35,681 nt of DNA from Streptomyces blattellae (lineage in GTDB: Bacteria; Actinomycetota; Actinomycetes; Streptomycetales; Streptomycetaceae): contig NZ_WJBG01000145.1 of the NCBI RefSeq assembly GCF_009709555.1, forward strand, positions 1 to 35,681, in the 5' to 3' direction. Under the pieces are notes generated by a model. It did not search any database. It saw nothing but the letters and a program-made list of their open reading frames with translations, and was not told the DNA's origin. A program made the translations under genes and the position numbers. This document shows, piece by piece, positions 24,081 to 31,777 of the stretch; the stretch's first letter is position 1; each line of letters opens with the position of its first letter.

Positions 24081-24134
24081 ATGGACGTACTGCGTCCATC
24101 TCAGGTTGTGGAGAACCGTTTGTCCACAGCCTGA
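24081..24134. promoter_or_regulatory. Two adjacent palindromes before the Lrp and E1 alpha genes
   Basis: ATGGACG-TACTG-CGTCCAT is a perfect 7-bp dyad at 24081-24099. Next, 12-base arms TCAGGTTGTGGA (24101-24112) and TCCACAGCCTGA (24123-24134) pair with one G-T across 10 bases. The second includes a perfect DnaA box TTGTCCACA (24120-24128). Likely Lrp autoregulatory sites. Confidence 0.6.
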
Positions 24135-24162
24135 AGGTGCCTGTAGCCAAAATGTGCCGACG

Positions 24163-24176
24163 ACCGAACAATCGGT
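24163..24176. promoter_or_regulatory. PaaR-type operator before the 2-oxoacid dehydrogenase operon
   Basis: ACCGA-ACAA-TCGGT is a perfect dyad 62-75 bp before the E1 alpha start. It has the half-sites and spacing of the paaA and paaN/paaH palindromes. Confidence 0.7.
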
Positions 24177-24237
24177 AGGTGAGGCGCATCACCATCCGAC
24201 GTGCCTCTCCAAGCCACTCCCACGAGGAGGTGCCGCG

Positions 24238-25374
24238 ATGACGGTCATGGAGCAGCGGGGCGCATACCGGCCGACGCCGCCGCCCGCCTGGCAGCCCCGT
24301 ATGGACCCCGCGCCGCTGCTGCCCGACGCGGAGCCGTACCGCGTGCTCGGCACGGACGCCGCCGCGAAGGCCGACCCCGCCCTGCTGCGCCGGCTCTACG
24401 CCCACCTGGTGCGCGGTCGCCGGTACAACGCGCAGGCCACCGCTCTCACCAAGCAGGGCCGCCTGGCCGTCTACCCCTCCAGTACCGGCCAGGAGGCCTG
24501 CGAGGTGGCCGCCGCGCTCGCCCTCGAAGAGCGCGACTGGCTCTTCCCGAGCTACCGCGACACGCTGGCCGTCGTCGCCCGCGGGGTGGACCCCGTCCAC
24601 GCTCTGACCCTCCTGCGTGGCGACTGGCACACCGGCTACGACCCGCACGAGCACCGCGTCGCCCCCCTGTGCACCCCGCTCGCCACCCAGCTCCCGCACG
24701 CCGTCGGCCTCGCGCACGCCGCCCACCTCAAGGGCGACGACGTGGTCGCACTCGCACTCGTCGGCGACGGCGGCAGCAGCGAGGGCGACTTCCACGAGGC
24801 GCTCAACTTCGCCGCCGTATGGCAGGCCCCGGTCGTCTTCCTGGTCCAGAACAACGGCTTCGCGATCTCCGTCCCGCTCGCCAAGCAGACCGCGGCCCCG
24901 TCGCTGGCCCACAAGGCCGTCGGCTACGGCATGCCCGGCCGCCTGGTCGACGGCAACGACGCGGTGGCCGTGCATCAGGTCCTCAGCGAGGCCGTACGGC
25001 ACGCGCGCGCGGGAGGCGGGCCGACGCTGATCGAGGCCGTGACGTACCGCGTCGAGGCCCACACGAACGCCGACGACGACAAGCGCTACCGGGCCGACGC
25101 CGAGGTGGAGACCTGGCGGGCCCACGATCCGATCGCCCTCCTGGAGCGGGAGCTGACCGAACGGGGCCTGATCGACGAGGACGGCATCCGGCACGCGCGC
25201 GAAGACGCCGAGCGGCTCGCCGCCGACCTGCGCGAGCACATGAACCAGGACCCGGCGCTCGACCCCATGGACCTGTTCGCCCACGTGTACGCCGAGCCCA
25301 CCCCCCAACTCCAGGAGCAGCGGGACCAGTTGGCGGCGGAGCTGGAGGCCGAGCGGGAAGGGGCGCACCGATGA
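24238..25374 (+). CDS. bkdA: 2-oxoacid dehydrogenase E1 alpha (probably branched-chain)
   Basis: A 378-residue thiamine-diphosphate subunit that, with E1 beta, decarboxylates a 2-oxoacid and passes the acyl group to lipoyl-E2. The ThDP/Mg motif is ALVGDGGSSEGDFHEALNFA with FLVQNNGFAISVP; the phosphorylation-loop region is EAVTYRVEAHTNADDDKRY. Clustering with E1 beta, a one-lipoyl E2 and an Lrp regulator fits branched-chain complexes that supply acyl-CoA primers for branched fatty acids, but pyruvate cannot be excluded by motifs. The ATG follows CGAGGAGG. The stop overlaps the next ATG (ATGA). Confidence 0.88.
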   Translation: MTVMEQRGAYRPTPPPAWQPRMDPAPLLPDAEPYRVLGTDAAAKADPALLRRLYAHLVRGRRYNAQATALTKQGRLAVYPSSTGQEACEVAAALALEERDWLFPSYRDTLAVVARGVDPVHALTLLRGDWHTGYDPHEHRVAPLCTPLATQLPHAVGLAHAAHLKGDDVVALALVGDGGSSEGDFHEALNFAAVWQAPVVFLVQNNGFAISVPLAKQTAAPSLAHKAVGYGMPGRLVDGNDAVAVHQVLSEAVRHARAGGGPTLIEAVTYRVEAHTNADDDKRYRADAEVETWRAHDPIALLERELTERGLIDEDGIRHAREDAERLAADLREHMNQDPALDPMDLFAHVYAEPTPQLQEQRDQLAAELEAEREGAHR

Positions 25375-26375
25375 CCACCGTCGCCCTCAAGCCGGCCACC
25401 ATGGCACAGGCCCTCACCCGTGCGCTGCGCGACGCCATGGCCGACGACCCCGCCGTGCACGTCATGGGCGAGGACGTCGGCACCCTCGGCGGGGTCTTCC
25501 GGGTCACCGACGGGCTCGCCCAGGAGTTCGGCGAGGACCGCTGCACGGACACGCCCCTTGCCGAGGCGGGCATCCTCGGCACGGCGGTCGGCATGGCGAT
25601 GTACGGCCTCAGGCCGGTCGTGGAGATGCAGTTCGACGCCTTCGCCTACCCCGCCTTCGAGCAGCTGATCAGCCATGTGTCGCGGATGCGCAACCGCACG
25701 CGCGGGACGATGCCGCTGCCGATCACCATCCGGGTCCCCTACGGCGGCGGCATCGGCGGCGTCGAACACCACAGCGATTCCTCCGAGGCGTACTACATGG
25801 CGACTCCGGGGCTCCATGTCGTCACGCCCGCCACCGTCGCCGACGCCTACGGCCTGCTGCGCGCCGCCATCGCCTCCGACGACCCGGTCGTCTTCCTCGA
25901 ACCCAAGCGTCTGTACTGGTCCAAGGATTCCTGGAACCCCGAGGAGCCGTCGGCCGTTGAACCGATAGGCCGCGCGGTGGTGCGGCGCTCGGGCCGGAGC
26001 GCCACGCTCATCACGTACGGGCCGTCCGTGCCCGTCTGCCTCGAAGCCGCCGAGGCGGCACGGGCCGAGGGCTGGGACCTCGAAGTCGTCGATCTGCGTT
26101 CCCTCGTGCCGTTCGACGACGAGACGGTCTCCGCCTCGGTGCGGCGGACCGGGCGCGCGGTGGTCGTGCACGAGTCGGGCGGGTTCGGCGGCCCGGGCGG
26201 GGAGATCGCGGCCCGTGTCACGGAGCGCTGCTTCCACTATCTGGAGGCGCCGGTGCTGCGCGTGGCCGGGTTCGACATCCCCTACCCGCCGCCGATGCTG
26301 GAGCGTCACCACCTGCCGGGCGTGGATCGGATCCTGGATGCCGTGGGGCGTCTGCAATGGGAGGCCGAGAGCTGA
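25371..26375 (+). CDS. bkdB: 2-oxoacid dehydrogenase E1 beta (probably branched-chain)
   Basis: A 334-residue partner of E1 alpha. The transketolase-like pyrimidine domain is at 1-185 (VMGEDVGTLGGVFRVTDGLA, DTPLAEAGILGTAVGMAMYG, PVVEMQFDAFAYPAFEQLIS) and the transketolase C-terminal domain at 200-325 (LEVVDLRSLVPFDDETV, HESGGFGGPGGEIAARV). The whole protein is normal in length. It begins in the ATGA overlap with E1 alpha, and its stop shares a base with the E2 start (TGATG). Confidence 0.9.
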   Translation: MTTVALKPATMAQALTRALRDAMADDPAVHVMGEDVGTLGGVFRVTDGLAQEFGEDRCTDTPLAEAGILGTAVGMAMYGLRPVVEMQFDAFAYPAFEQLISHVSRMRNRTRGTMPLPITIRVPYGGGIGGVEHHSDSSEAYYMATPGLHVVTPATVADAYGLLRAAIASDDPVVFLEPKRLYWSKDSWNPEEPSAVEPIGRAVVRRSGRSATLITYGPSVPVCLEAAEAARAEGWDLEVVDLRSLVPFDDETVSASVRRTGRAVVVHESGGFGGPGGEIAARVTERCFHYLEAPVLRVAGFDIPYPPPMLERHHLPGVDRILDAVGRLQWEAES

Positions 26376-28033
26376 TGGCACGCGCTTCTGACATGCACAG
26401 CCTGGAGTTCAGGCTCCCCGACCTCGGCGAGGGGCTCACCGAGGCGGAGATCGTGCGTTGGCTTGTCGAGGTCGGAGACCTCGTCGCCGTCGACCAGCCG
26501 GTCGTCGAGGTCGAGACGGCCAAGGCGATGGTCGAGGTGCCCTGTCCGTACGGCGGCGTGGTCACCGCCCGCTTCGGCGAGGAAGGCACGGAACTTCCCG
26601 TGGGGGCGCCGCTGTTGACGGTGGCGGTGGGTGCGGCGGCCTCCGGAGAGCCGGCCGCCGGCTCGGGCGGGGGTTCGCGTCAGGACGCGCGCGTGGGCTC
26701 GGGTGAGCAGACGCGTGCGGGCTCCGAGGGCGCGCGCGAGGGCTCCGCTGAGCGCCCTCACGAGGGCTCCGGCAACGTGCTCGTGGGCTACGGCACGGGT
26801 GCCGCTCCGGCCCGCCGCCGAAGGGTGCGGCCGACGGCTCGTACGGCTACGACCCCTCGTACGGCTGCGACCCCTCGTACGGCTGCGACCCCTCGTACGG
26901 CTGCGACCGCGCCGACGCCCGACGCCCCCAGCGCCTCCGGCATCGCGCCCGGTTCCGGCAACGGCCACCGTGCCGACGGCCCCGTCCCCGTGATCTCGCC
27001 CCTGGTGCGGCGGCTCGCCAGGGAGAACGGGCTGGATCTGCGCGGGTTGACGGGCTCGGGCCCGGACGGGCTGATCCTGCGGGCCGATGTGGAGTACGCG
27101 CTGCGGGCGGCCGCCGCGTCATCAACCCGACCGCCGCCGCGTACGGCCACGCCGTCCGCGACCGCACCGTCCTCCGCTACTCCGACCGCCGCCGCCCCCA
27201 CCGCGCCCACCGCGCCCACCGCCCCCTTCGCCCCCACCGAGCCCCCGCTCGCCCCGGTCTCCCCCCTCGCTCCCACGCCCGCCGAATCCCTCGTCGCCCG
27301 TGTGACGCACGCACCCGCCGGTGCCCCCGTCACCTCCGCGCCCGAGGGCACCCGTATCCCCCTCAAGGGCATCCGGGGCGCAGTCGCCGACAAGCTGTCC
27401 CGCAGCCGGCGTGAGATACCGGACGCGACCTGCTGGGTGGACGCCGACGCGACGGAGCTGATGCGAGCGCGCGCAGCGATGAACGGCACCGGGGGGACGA
27501 AGATCTCCCTCCTCGCCCTGCTGGCACGCATCTGCACCGCCGCCCTCGCCCGGTTCCCCGAGCTCAACTCCACCGTCGACATCGAGGCCAGGGAGATCGT
27601 CCAGCTCGACCAGGTCCACCTCGGCTTTGCCGCGCAGACCGAGCGCGGACTCGTCGTGCCTGTCGTGCGGGACGCGCAGGCGCGGGACGCCGAGTCGCTG
27701 ACCGCGGAGTTCGCCCGGCTGACGGAGGCGGCCCGGACGGGCGCGTTGACGCCTGCGGAACTCACGGGCGGGACCTTCACGTTGAACAACTACGGCGTGT
27801 TCGGCGTCGACGGCTCCACGCCGATCATCAACCACCCGGAGGCGGCCATGCTCGGCGTCGGCCGTATCGTCCCCAAGCCGTGGGTGCACCAGGGTGAGCT
27901 GGCGGTGCGGCAGGTCACCCAGGTCTCGCTCACCTTCGACCACCGGGTGTGCGACGGCGGCACGGCCGGCGGCTTCCTGCGGTATGTGGCGGACTGCGTG
28001 GAACAGCCTGCGGTGCTGCTGCGCACCGTGTGA
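26375..28033 (+). CDS. bkdC: Lipoyl-dependent 2-oxoacid dehydrogenase E2
   Basis: A 552-residue dihydrolipoyl acyltransferase. Residues 8-84 are one lipoyl domain with the lipoylated Lys50 in ETAKAM; the linker 85-205 is rich in Gly/Ser/Arg and contains a four-fold TPRTAA-type repeat; 208-246 are the peripheral subunit-binding domain (PVISPLVRRLARENGLDLRG); a Pro/Ala/Thr linker follows; the catalytic domain from about 325 ends with LTFDHRVCDGGTAGGFL, the HxxxDG active site. The ATG at 26375 overlaps the E1 beta stop. No E3 gene is next to it; E3 presumably comes from elsewhere. Confidence 0.9.
   Translation: MARASDMHSLEFRLPDLGEGLTEAEIVRWLVEVGDLVAVDQPVVEVETAKAMVEVPCPYGGVVTARFGEEGTELPVGAPLLTVAVGAAASGEPAAGSGGGSRQDARVGSGEQTRAGSEGAREGSAERPHEGSGNVLVGYGTGAAPARRRRVRPTARTATTPRTAATPRTAATPRTAATAPTPDAPSASGIAPGSGNGHRADGPVPVISPLVRRLARENGLDLRGLTGSGPDGLILRADVEYALRAAAASSTRPPPRTATPSATAPSSATPTAAAPTAPTAPTAPFAPTEPPLAPVSPLAPTPAESLVARVTHAPAGAPVTSAPEGTRIPLKGIRGAVADKLSRSRREIPDATCWVDADATELMRARAAMNGTGGTKISLLALLARICTAALARFPELNSTVDIEAREIVQLDQVHLGFAAQTERGLVVPVVRDAQARDAESLTAEFARLTEAARTGALTPAELTGGTFTLNNYGVFGVDGSTPIINHPEAAMLGVGRIVPKPWVHQGELAVRQVTQVSLTFDHRVCDGGTAGGFLRYVADCVEQPAVLLRTV
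26838..26909 (+). repeat. 18-bp tandem repeat within the E2 linker
   Basis: Four in-frame 18-bp units (26838, 26856, 26874, 26892), of the type CTCGTACGGCTGCGACCC. The middle two are identical, the first differs at one base and the last at its final base. They encode a repeated RTAATP-like hexapeptide in the flexible linker, so copy number should vary between strains without breaking the frame. Confidence 0.9.
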
Positions 28034-28105
28034 CAAAGGCGGGTGGACGTTTGAGAAAGGCACACGGGCGTTCCCTCCGATCATGACGGCACGCATACTC
28101 GGGGA

Positions 28106-29035
28106 GTGACCGCGTTCGAGCCCTCCAGCGATCCCGGCGCCGCGTACGACGCCGTCGTCCTCGCCGGCGGTGCCGCCCGGCGGCTCGGCGGCGTGGACAA
28201 GCCCCGCGTGCGGGTCGGCGGGCGGGCGCTGCTCGACCGAGTGCTGACCGCCTGTGCCGGGGCGCGGATCACCGTCGTCGTCGCCGATCCCCGGCCCACC
28301 CCGCAGCCCGTGACCTGGGCCCGCGAGGACCCGCCCGGCGGCGGACCGCTCGCCGCGCTCGACGCCGGGCTCCGGCACACCACGGCCGCGTACGTCGTCG
28401 TACTCTCCGCCGACCTGCCGTTCCTCGGCGAGCGGACCGTGGGACGGCTGCTGACGACGCTGAGGGACGGCTCCGCCGACGGCGCTGTCCTGACCGACCC
28501 GGACGGCCGAGACCAGCCGCTGGTGGCGGCGTACCACGCGCAGGCGCTGCGCCACGGGCTGGGCGCGCTCACTCAGGAGCACGGCGGCCTCACCGGCCTG
28601 CCCCTGCGCCGGCTGACCGGCGGACTCGACCTCACCCGCGTCCCCGACCCCGTCGCGTCCTTCGACTGCGACACCTGGGACGACATCGCCACCGCCAGGG
28701 CACGCATCAGGGAGCATGGGCACGTGTTGGATGAATGGATTTCCGCAGTCAAGGACGAGCTGGGCCTCGACCTCGACCTCGACGTCGACACCGGCGTCCT
28801 GCTCGACCTCGCGCGCGACGCCGCACACGGAGTGGCCAGGCCCGCGGCGCCGCTGACCACCTTCCTCGTCGGCTATGCGGCGGCGCAGGCCGGGGGAGGC
28901 CCCGAAGCCGTCGCTGAGGCCGCCCGCAAGGCCGCCGCGCTGGCGCTGCGCTGGGCCGAGGAGGCCGAGGCAGAGGCAGCGAAGGACGCCGAGAAGGACG
29001 CCGCCGAGCCCGACCGCAGCCCGGACGCCGGATGA
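28106..29035 (+). CDS. MobA-like nucleotidyltransferase fused to DUF6457
   Basis: A 309-residue two-part protein. Residues 12-200 are a MobA-type NTP transferase, which attaches GMP to molybdopterin: LAGGAARRLGGVDKPRVRVG is the nucleotide loop, with SADLPFL and DGRDQPLVAAYH. Residues 208-280 (LDEWISAVKDELGLDLDLDV, RPAAPLTTFLVGYAAAQAGG) match DUF6457, of unknown function. The tail is charged and repetitive. The start GTG at 28106 has CATACT six bases upstream and no clear Shine-Dalgarno. The stop overlaps moeA (ATGA). Confidence 0.85.
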   Translation: MTAFEPSSDPGAAYDAVVLAGGAARRLGGVDKPRVRVGGRALLDRVLTACAGARITVVVADPRPTPQPVTWAREDPPGGGPLAALDAGLRHTTAAYVVVLSADLPFLGERTVGRLLTTLRDGSADGAVLTDPDGRDQPLVAAYHAQALRHGLGALTQEHGGLTGLPLRRLTGGLDLTRVPDPVASFDCDTWDDIATARARIREHGHVLDEWISAVKDELGLDLDLDVDTGVLLDLARDAAHGVARPAAPLTTFLVGYAAAQAGGGPEAVAEAARKAAALALRWAEEAEAEAAKDAEKDAAEPDRSPDAG

Positions 29036-30381
29036 CCGCCCGCGCCGTCCGGACCGGCGATGACGCCGAGGACCTCGACGTCGAGGAGGTGCTGGCCCTC
29101 GTGAACGAAGACAGCGGCCGGGAGGCCCACGCCGCGCCCGCCCCGCACAGTGCCCCCGCTTCCCCGGCTCACGCCCGCCATCAGGCCACCCCCTGGGCCG
29201 AGGCACGGGTGATCGCCGAACGGGCGGGCCGCTCGGGGGGCCGCCGCCCGCCCGTCTCCGTCTCCCTCGACGCCGCCCTCGGCCTCACCCTGGCCGCTCC
29301 GCTCACCGCCCTCACCGACCTGCCCTCGTTCGACACCTCCGCGATGGACGGCTGGGCGGTCGCCGGACCCGGACCCTGGGACGTACGGGACGAGGGCGTG
29401 CTGGCCGGGCACGCGGAACCCGAACCGCTCATCGACGGCGAGGCCGTCCGGATCGCCACCGGCGCCCGCATCCCCCTGGACACCACCGCCGTCATCCGCA
29501 GCGAGCACGGCCGCATGGACCCCCAGGGCCGCCTGCACGCGACCCGCGAGGTGGGCCACGGCCAGGACATCCGCCCACGCGGCCAGGAATGCCGTACCGG
29601 CGACCAGCTCCTTCCCGTCGGCACCCTGGTGACCCCGGCCGTACTCGGACTCGCCGCGGCAGGCGGATACGACACCGTCACCGCGGTCCCCCGCCCCCGC
29701 GCCGAGGTCCTCGTCCTCGGCGACGAGTTGCTCACCGAGGGACTGCCGCACGACGGGCTGATCCGGGACGCGCTCGGCCCGATGCTGCCACCCTGGCTGC
29801 GGGCGCTCGGTGCCGAGGTCGTCGCGGTGCGCCGGCTCGGCGACAACGCCAAGGCCCTGCGCAAGGCCATCACCTCCTCCGACGCCGACCTCATCGTCAC
29901 CACCGGCGGCACCGCCTCTGGCCCCGTCGACCATGTTCACCCCACCCTGAGCCGCATCGCCGCGGAGCTGCTGGTCAACGGCGTCAAGGTGCGCCCCGGC
30001 CACCCGATGCTGCTGGCCCGGATCAAGGACAACCAGCACCTCGTCGGTCTGCCCGGAAACCCCCTCGCCGCTGTCTCCGGCCTGCTCACGCTCGCCGAAC
30101 CGCTGCTGCGCACCCTCGCCGCCCGTCCGGCCCCCGAGCCGCTGGCGCTGCCGCTCCAGGACGCGGCGCACGGGCATCCGTACGACACCCGGCTCATCCC
30201 CGTGACCCTGCGCGTCGACAGTGCCGTTCCGCTGCACTACAACGGCCCGGCCATGCTGCGGGGCATCGCGGCGGCCGACGCGCTGGCCGTCGTACCGCCG
30301 GGAGGTGCCCGGCCGGGGCAGGAGGTCGAACTCCTCGACCTGCCATGGGCTTTCGCCGGTATCGAGGTGTGTTTCACGTGA
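29032..30381 (+). CDS. moeA: Molybdopterin molybdenumtransferase MoeA
   Basis: A 449-residue enzyme that inserts molybdate into adenylylated molybdopterin. Conserved parts: LPSFDTSAMDGWAV, ATGARIPLDTTAVIRSE, the MoCF domain VTTGGTASGPVDHVHPTLS and VKVRPGHPMLLARI, and GLPGNPLAAVSGLLTL. The first 60 residues are a poorly conserved acidic and Pro/Ala stretch. Its ATG overlaps the stop of the mobA-like gene, and its stop overlaps the channel GTG; the parS palindrome runs across that junction, so the last codons (CFT) are set partly by parS. Confidence 0.93.
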   Translation: MTARAVRTGDDAEDLDVEEVLALVNEDSGREAHAAPAPHSAPASPAHARHQATPWAEARVIAERAGRSGGRRPPVSVSLDAALGLTLAAPLTALTDLPSFDTSAMDGWAVAGPGPWDVRDEGVLAGHAEPEPLIDGEAVRIATGARIPLDTTAVIRSEHGRMDPQGRLHATREVGHGQDIRPRGQECRTGDQLLPVGTLVTPAVLGLAAAGGYDTVTAVPRPRAEVLVLGDELLTEGLPHDGLIRDALGPMLPPWLRALGAEVVAVRRLGDNAKALRKAITSSDADLIVTTGGTASGPVDHVHPTLSRIAAELLVNGVKVRPGHPMLLARIKDNQHLVGLPGNPLAAVSGLLTLAEPLLRTLAARPAPEPLALPLQDAAHGHPYDTRLIPVTLRVDSAVPLHYNGPAMLRGIAAADALAVVPPGGARPGQEVELLDLPWAFAGIEVCFT

Positions 30382-30384
30382 AAC
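30371..30384. promoter_or_regulatory. parS: parS centromere site
   Basis: GTTTCACGTGAAAC is the exact parS consensus used by Streptomyces ParB; symmetry extends to TGTTTCACGTGAAACA (30370-30385). It contains the moeA stop and the channel start codon. ParB would nucleate here and spread to form segregation complexes. Confidence 0.92.
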
Positions 30385-31475
30385 AACCGGGCCGTGACGT
30401 GATCGCCCGCCAGGCGGACGAACATCTCACCACTCACCGGGTGAAACTCCCGCGGAAGGTGGTGGAGCACCCCTTCCGGCAGGTCGCCAGGCGACTGTGC
30501 ATGGCCCTGCTGGTGCTCGTGCTGACCGCGCTGATCGTCTACGCCGACCGTGAGGGCTACAACGACAACTCGGACAACTCCGTCGACTTCCTCGATTCCT
30601 GGTACTACGCGACCGTCACGCTCTCCACCACCGGATACGGCGACATCACCCCCGTCAGCGATGCCGCCCGGCTCACCAACATCTTCGTCATCACACCGCT
30701 GCGCGTGCTGTTCCTGATCATCCTGGTCGGCACCACGCTTGAGGTCCTCACCGAACGGACCCGGGACGAATGGCGCCTGACCCGCTGGAGGTCCGCCTTG
30801 CGTGATCACACCGTTGTCGTCGGATTCGGGACGAAGGGGCGTTCGGCGATCCAGACCGTGTGCGCGTCGGGGCTCAAGGCGGAGCAGGTCGTCGTGGTCG
30901 ACCCCAGTTCCAAGGCGATCGACGCGGCGACGGCCGAGGGGTATGCGGGCATCGTCGGGGACGCGACGCGCAGCGATGTGCTGAAGCGGGCCGAGGTGCA
31001 CAAGGCGCGGAAGATCATCATCGCCACCCAGCGTGATGACACGGCCGTCCTCGTCGCGCTCACGGCCCGGCAGCTCAACCGCGGCGCAAAGATCGTGGCC
31101 GCGGTGCGGGAGGAGGAGAACGCCCCACTGCTGAAGCAGTCCGGCGCCGACGCGGTCATCACCAGCGCCAGTGCGGCCGGCCGGCTGCTCGGTCTCTCCG
31201 TGCTCAGCCCCGCCGCCGGCATGGTGATGGAGGACCTCATCCAGCAGGGCAGCGGGCTCGACATCATCGAGCGGCCGGTCATAAAGGCCGAGGTGGGCAA
31301 GAGCCCACGGCAGACGGAGGACCTGGTGGTGAGTGTCGTACGCGGGCACCGGGTGCTCGGATACGACGATCCGGCCGTCGGGACGCTGGAACTGACGGAC
31401 CGGCTGATCACCATTGTGCGGGCGACGCCGGGTACACAGGTCGCACCCGACGCCCGCCCGCTGCCGCAGGACTGA
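30378..31475 (+). CDS. Potassium channel with RCK (TrkA-N) domain
   Basis: A 365-residue two-helix potassium channel. The membrane part is at residues 40-57 (first helix, CMALLVLVLTALIVY) and 100-120 (second helix, PLRVLFLIILVGTT), with the selectivity filter TTGYGD at 84-89 between them. The RCK domain follows from about 140: HTVVVGFGTKGRSAIQ with the NAD-binding GFGTKG, VVVDPSSKAI, and a TrkA-C-like end. The GTG at 30378 is chosen for the GTGA overlap with moeA; an in-frame GTG three codons earlier is also possible. Gating by nucleotide or calcium is not readable. Confidence 0.9.
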   Translation: MKQPGRDVIARQADEHLTTHRVKLPRKVVEHPFRQVARRLCMALLVLVLTALIVYADREGYNDNSDNSVDFLDSWYYATVTLSTTGYGDITPVSDAARLTNIFVITPLRVLFLIILVGTTLEVLTERTRDEWRLTRWRSALRDHTVVVGFGTKGRSAIQTVCASGLKAEQVVVVDPSSKAIDAATAEGYAGIVGDATRSDVLKRAEVHKARKIIIATQRDDTAVLVALTARQLNRGAKIVAAVREEENAPLLKQSGADAVITSASAAGRLLGLSVLSPAAGMVMEDLIQQGSGLDIIERPVIKAEVGKSPRQTEDLVVSVVRGHRVLGYDDPAVGTLELTDRLITIVRATPGTQVAPDARPLPQD

Positions 31476-31504
31476 ACCTCGACGGGAAGAGCACTGGGGG
31501 GTGT

Positions 31505-31735
31505 TCAGGATGGATGCGGCGATGTCGATACGGCGCCGCATGCCGCCCGAGTGGTTCTTGACCCGCTTCCCGGCCGCGTCCGTCAGCCCGAAGGCCTCCA
31601 GAAGCTGTGACGCCGACCGGGGACGCCGTTGGACCGTGCCGGTGGGGACGGCGCGAGGTCGACGCCGTCCACGGCCCTGGTCTCGCCGAACGTCTTCACC
31701 AGCCCGCGGTCTGGATGGCCAGGCCTGAGGCGGAC
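31505..31735 (-). pseudogene. Decayed DrrA-like ABC transporter ATP-binding gene
   Basis: On the minus strand, fragments of a DrrA-type ATPase appear in different frames: GLAIQTAG, then after a one-base shift LVKTFGETRAVDGVDLA, then after a large internal deletion QLLEAFGLTDAAGKRVKNHS followed by GGMRRRIDIAASILNT. The first part is the N-terminal strand of the ABC domain and the last includes the signature helix (SGGMRRR). The Walker A and about 90 residues between are missing. This is a gene remnant, not a working transporter, and fills most of the 300-bp gap between the channel and the quinone oxidoreductase. Confidence 0.8.
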
Positions 31736-31777
31736 GTAGGCGCAGGGGACCGGAGAGCGAGGAGTAGCGTCCTGCCC

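Noticed and set aside
26838..26909. CRISPR-like or regulatory repeat
   Set aside because: The 18-bp units are in frame inside the E2 coding sequence and have no spacers.
28034..28105. Riboswitch (molybdenum cofactor) before the mobA-like gene
   Set aside because: The gap is about 70 bases and the promoter hexamer lies six bases before the start, leaving no leader.
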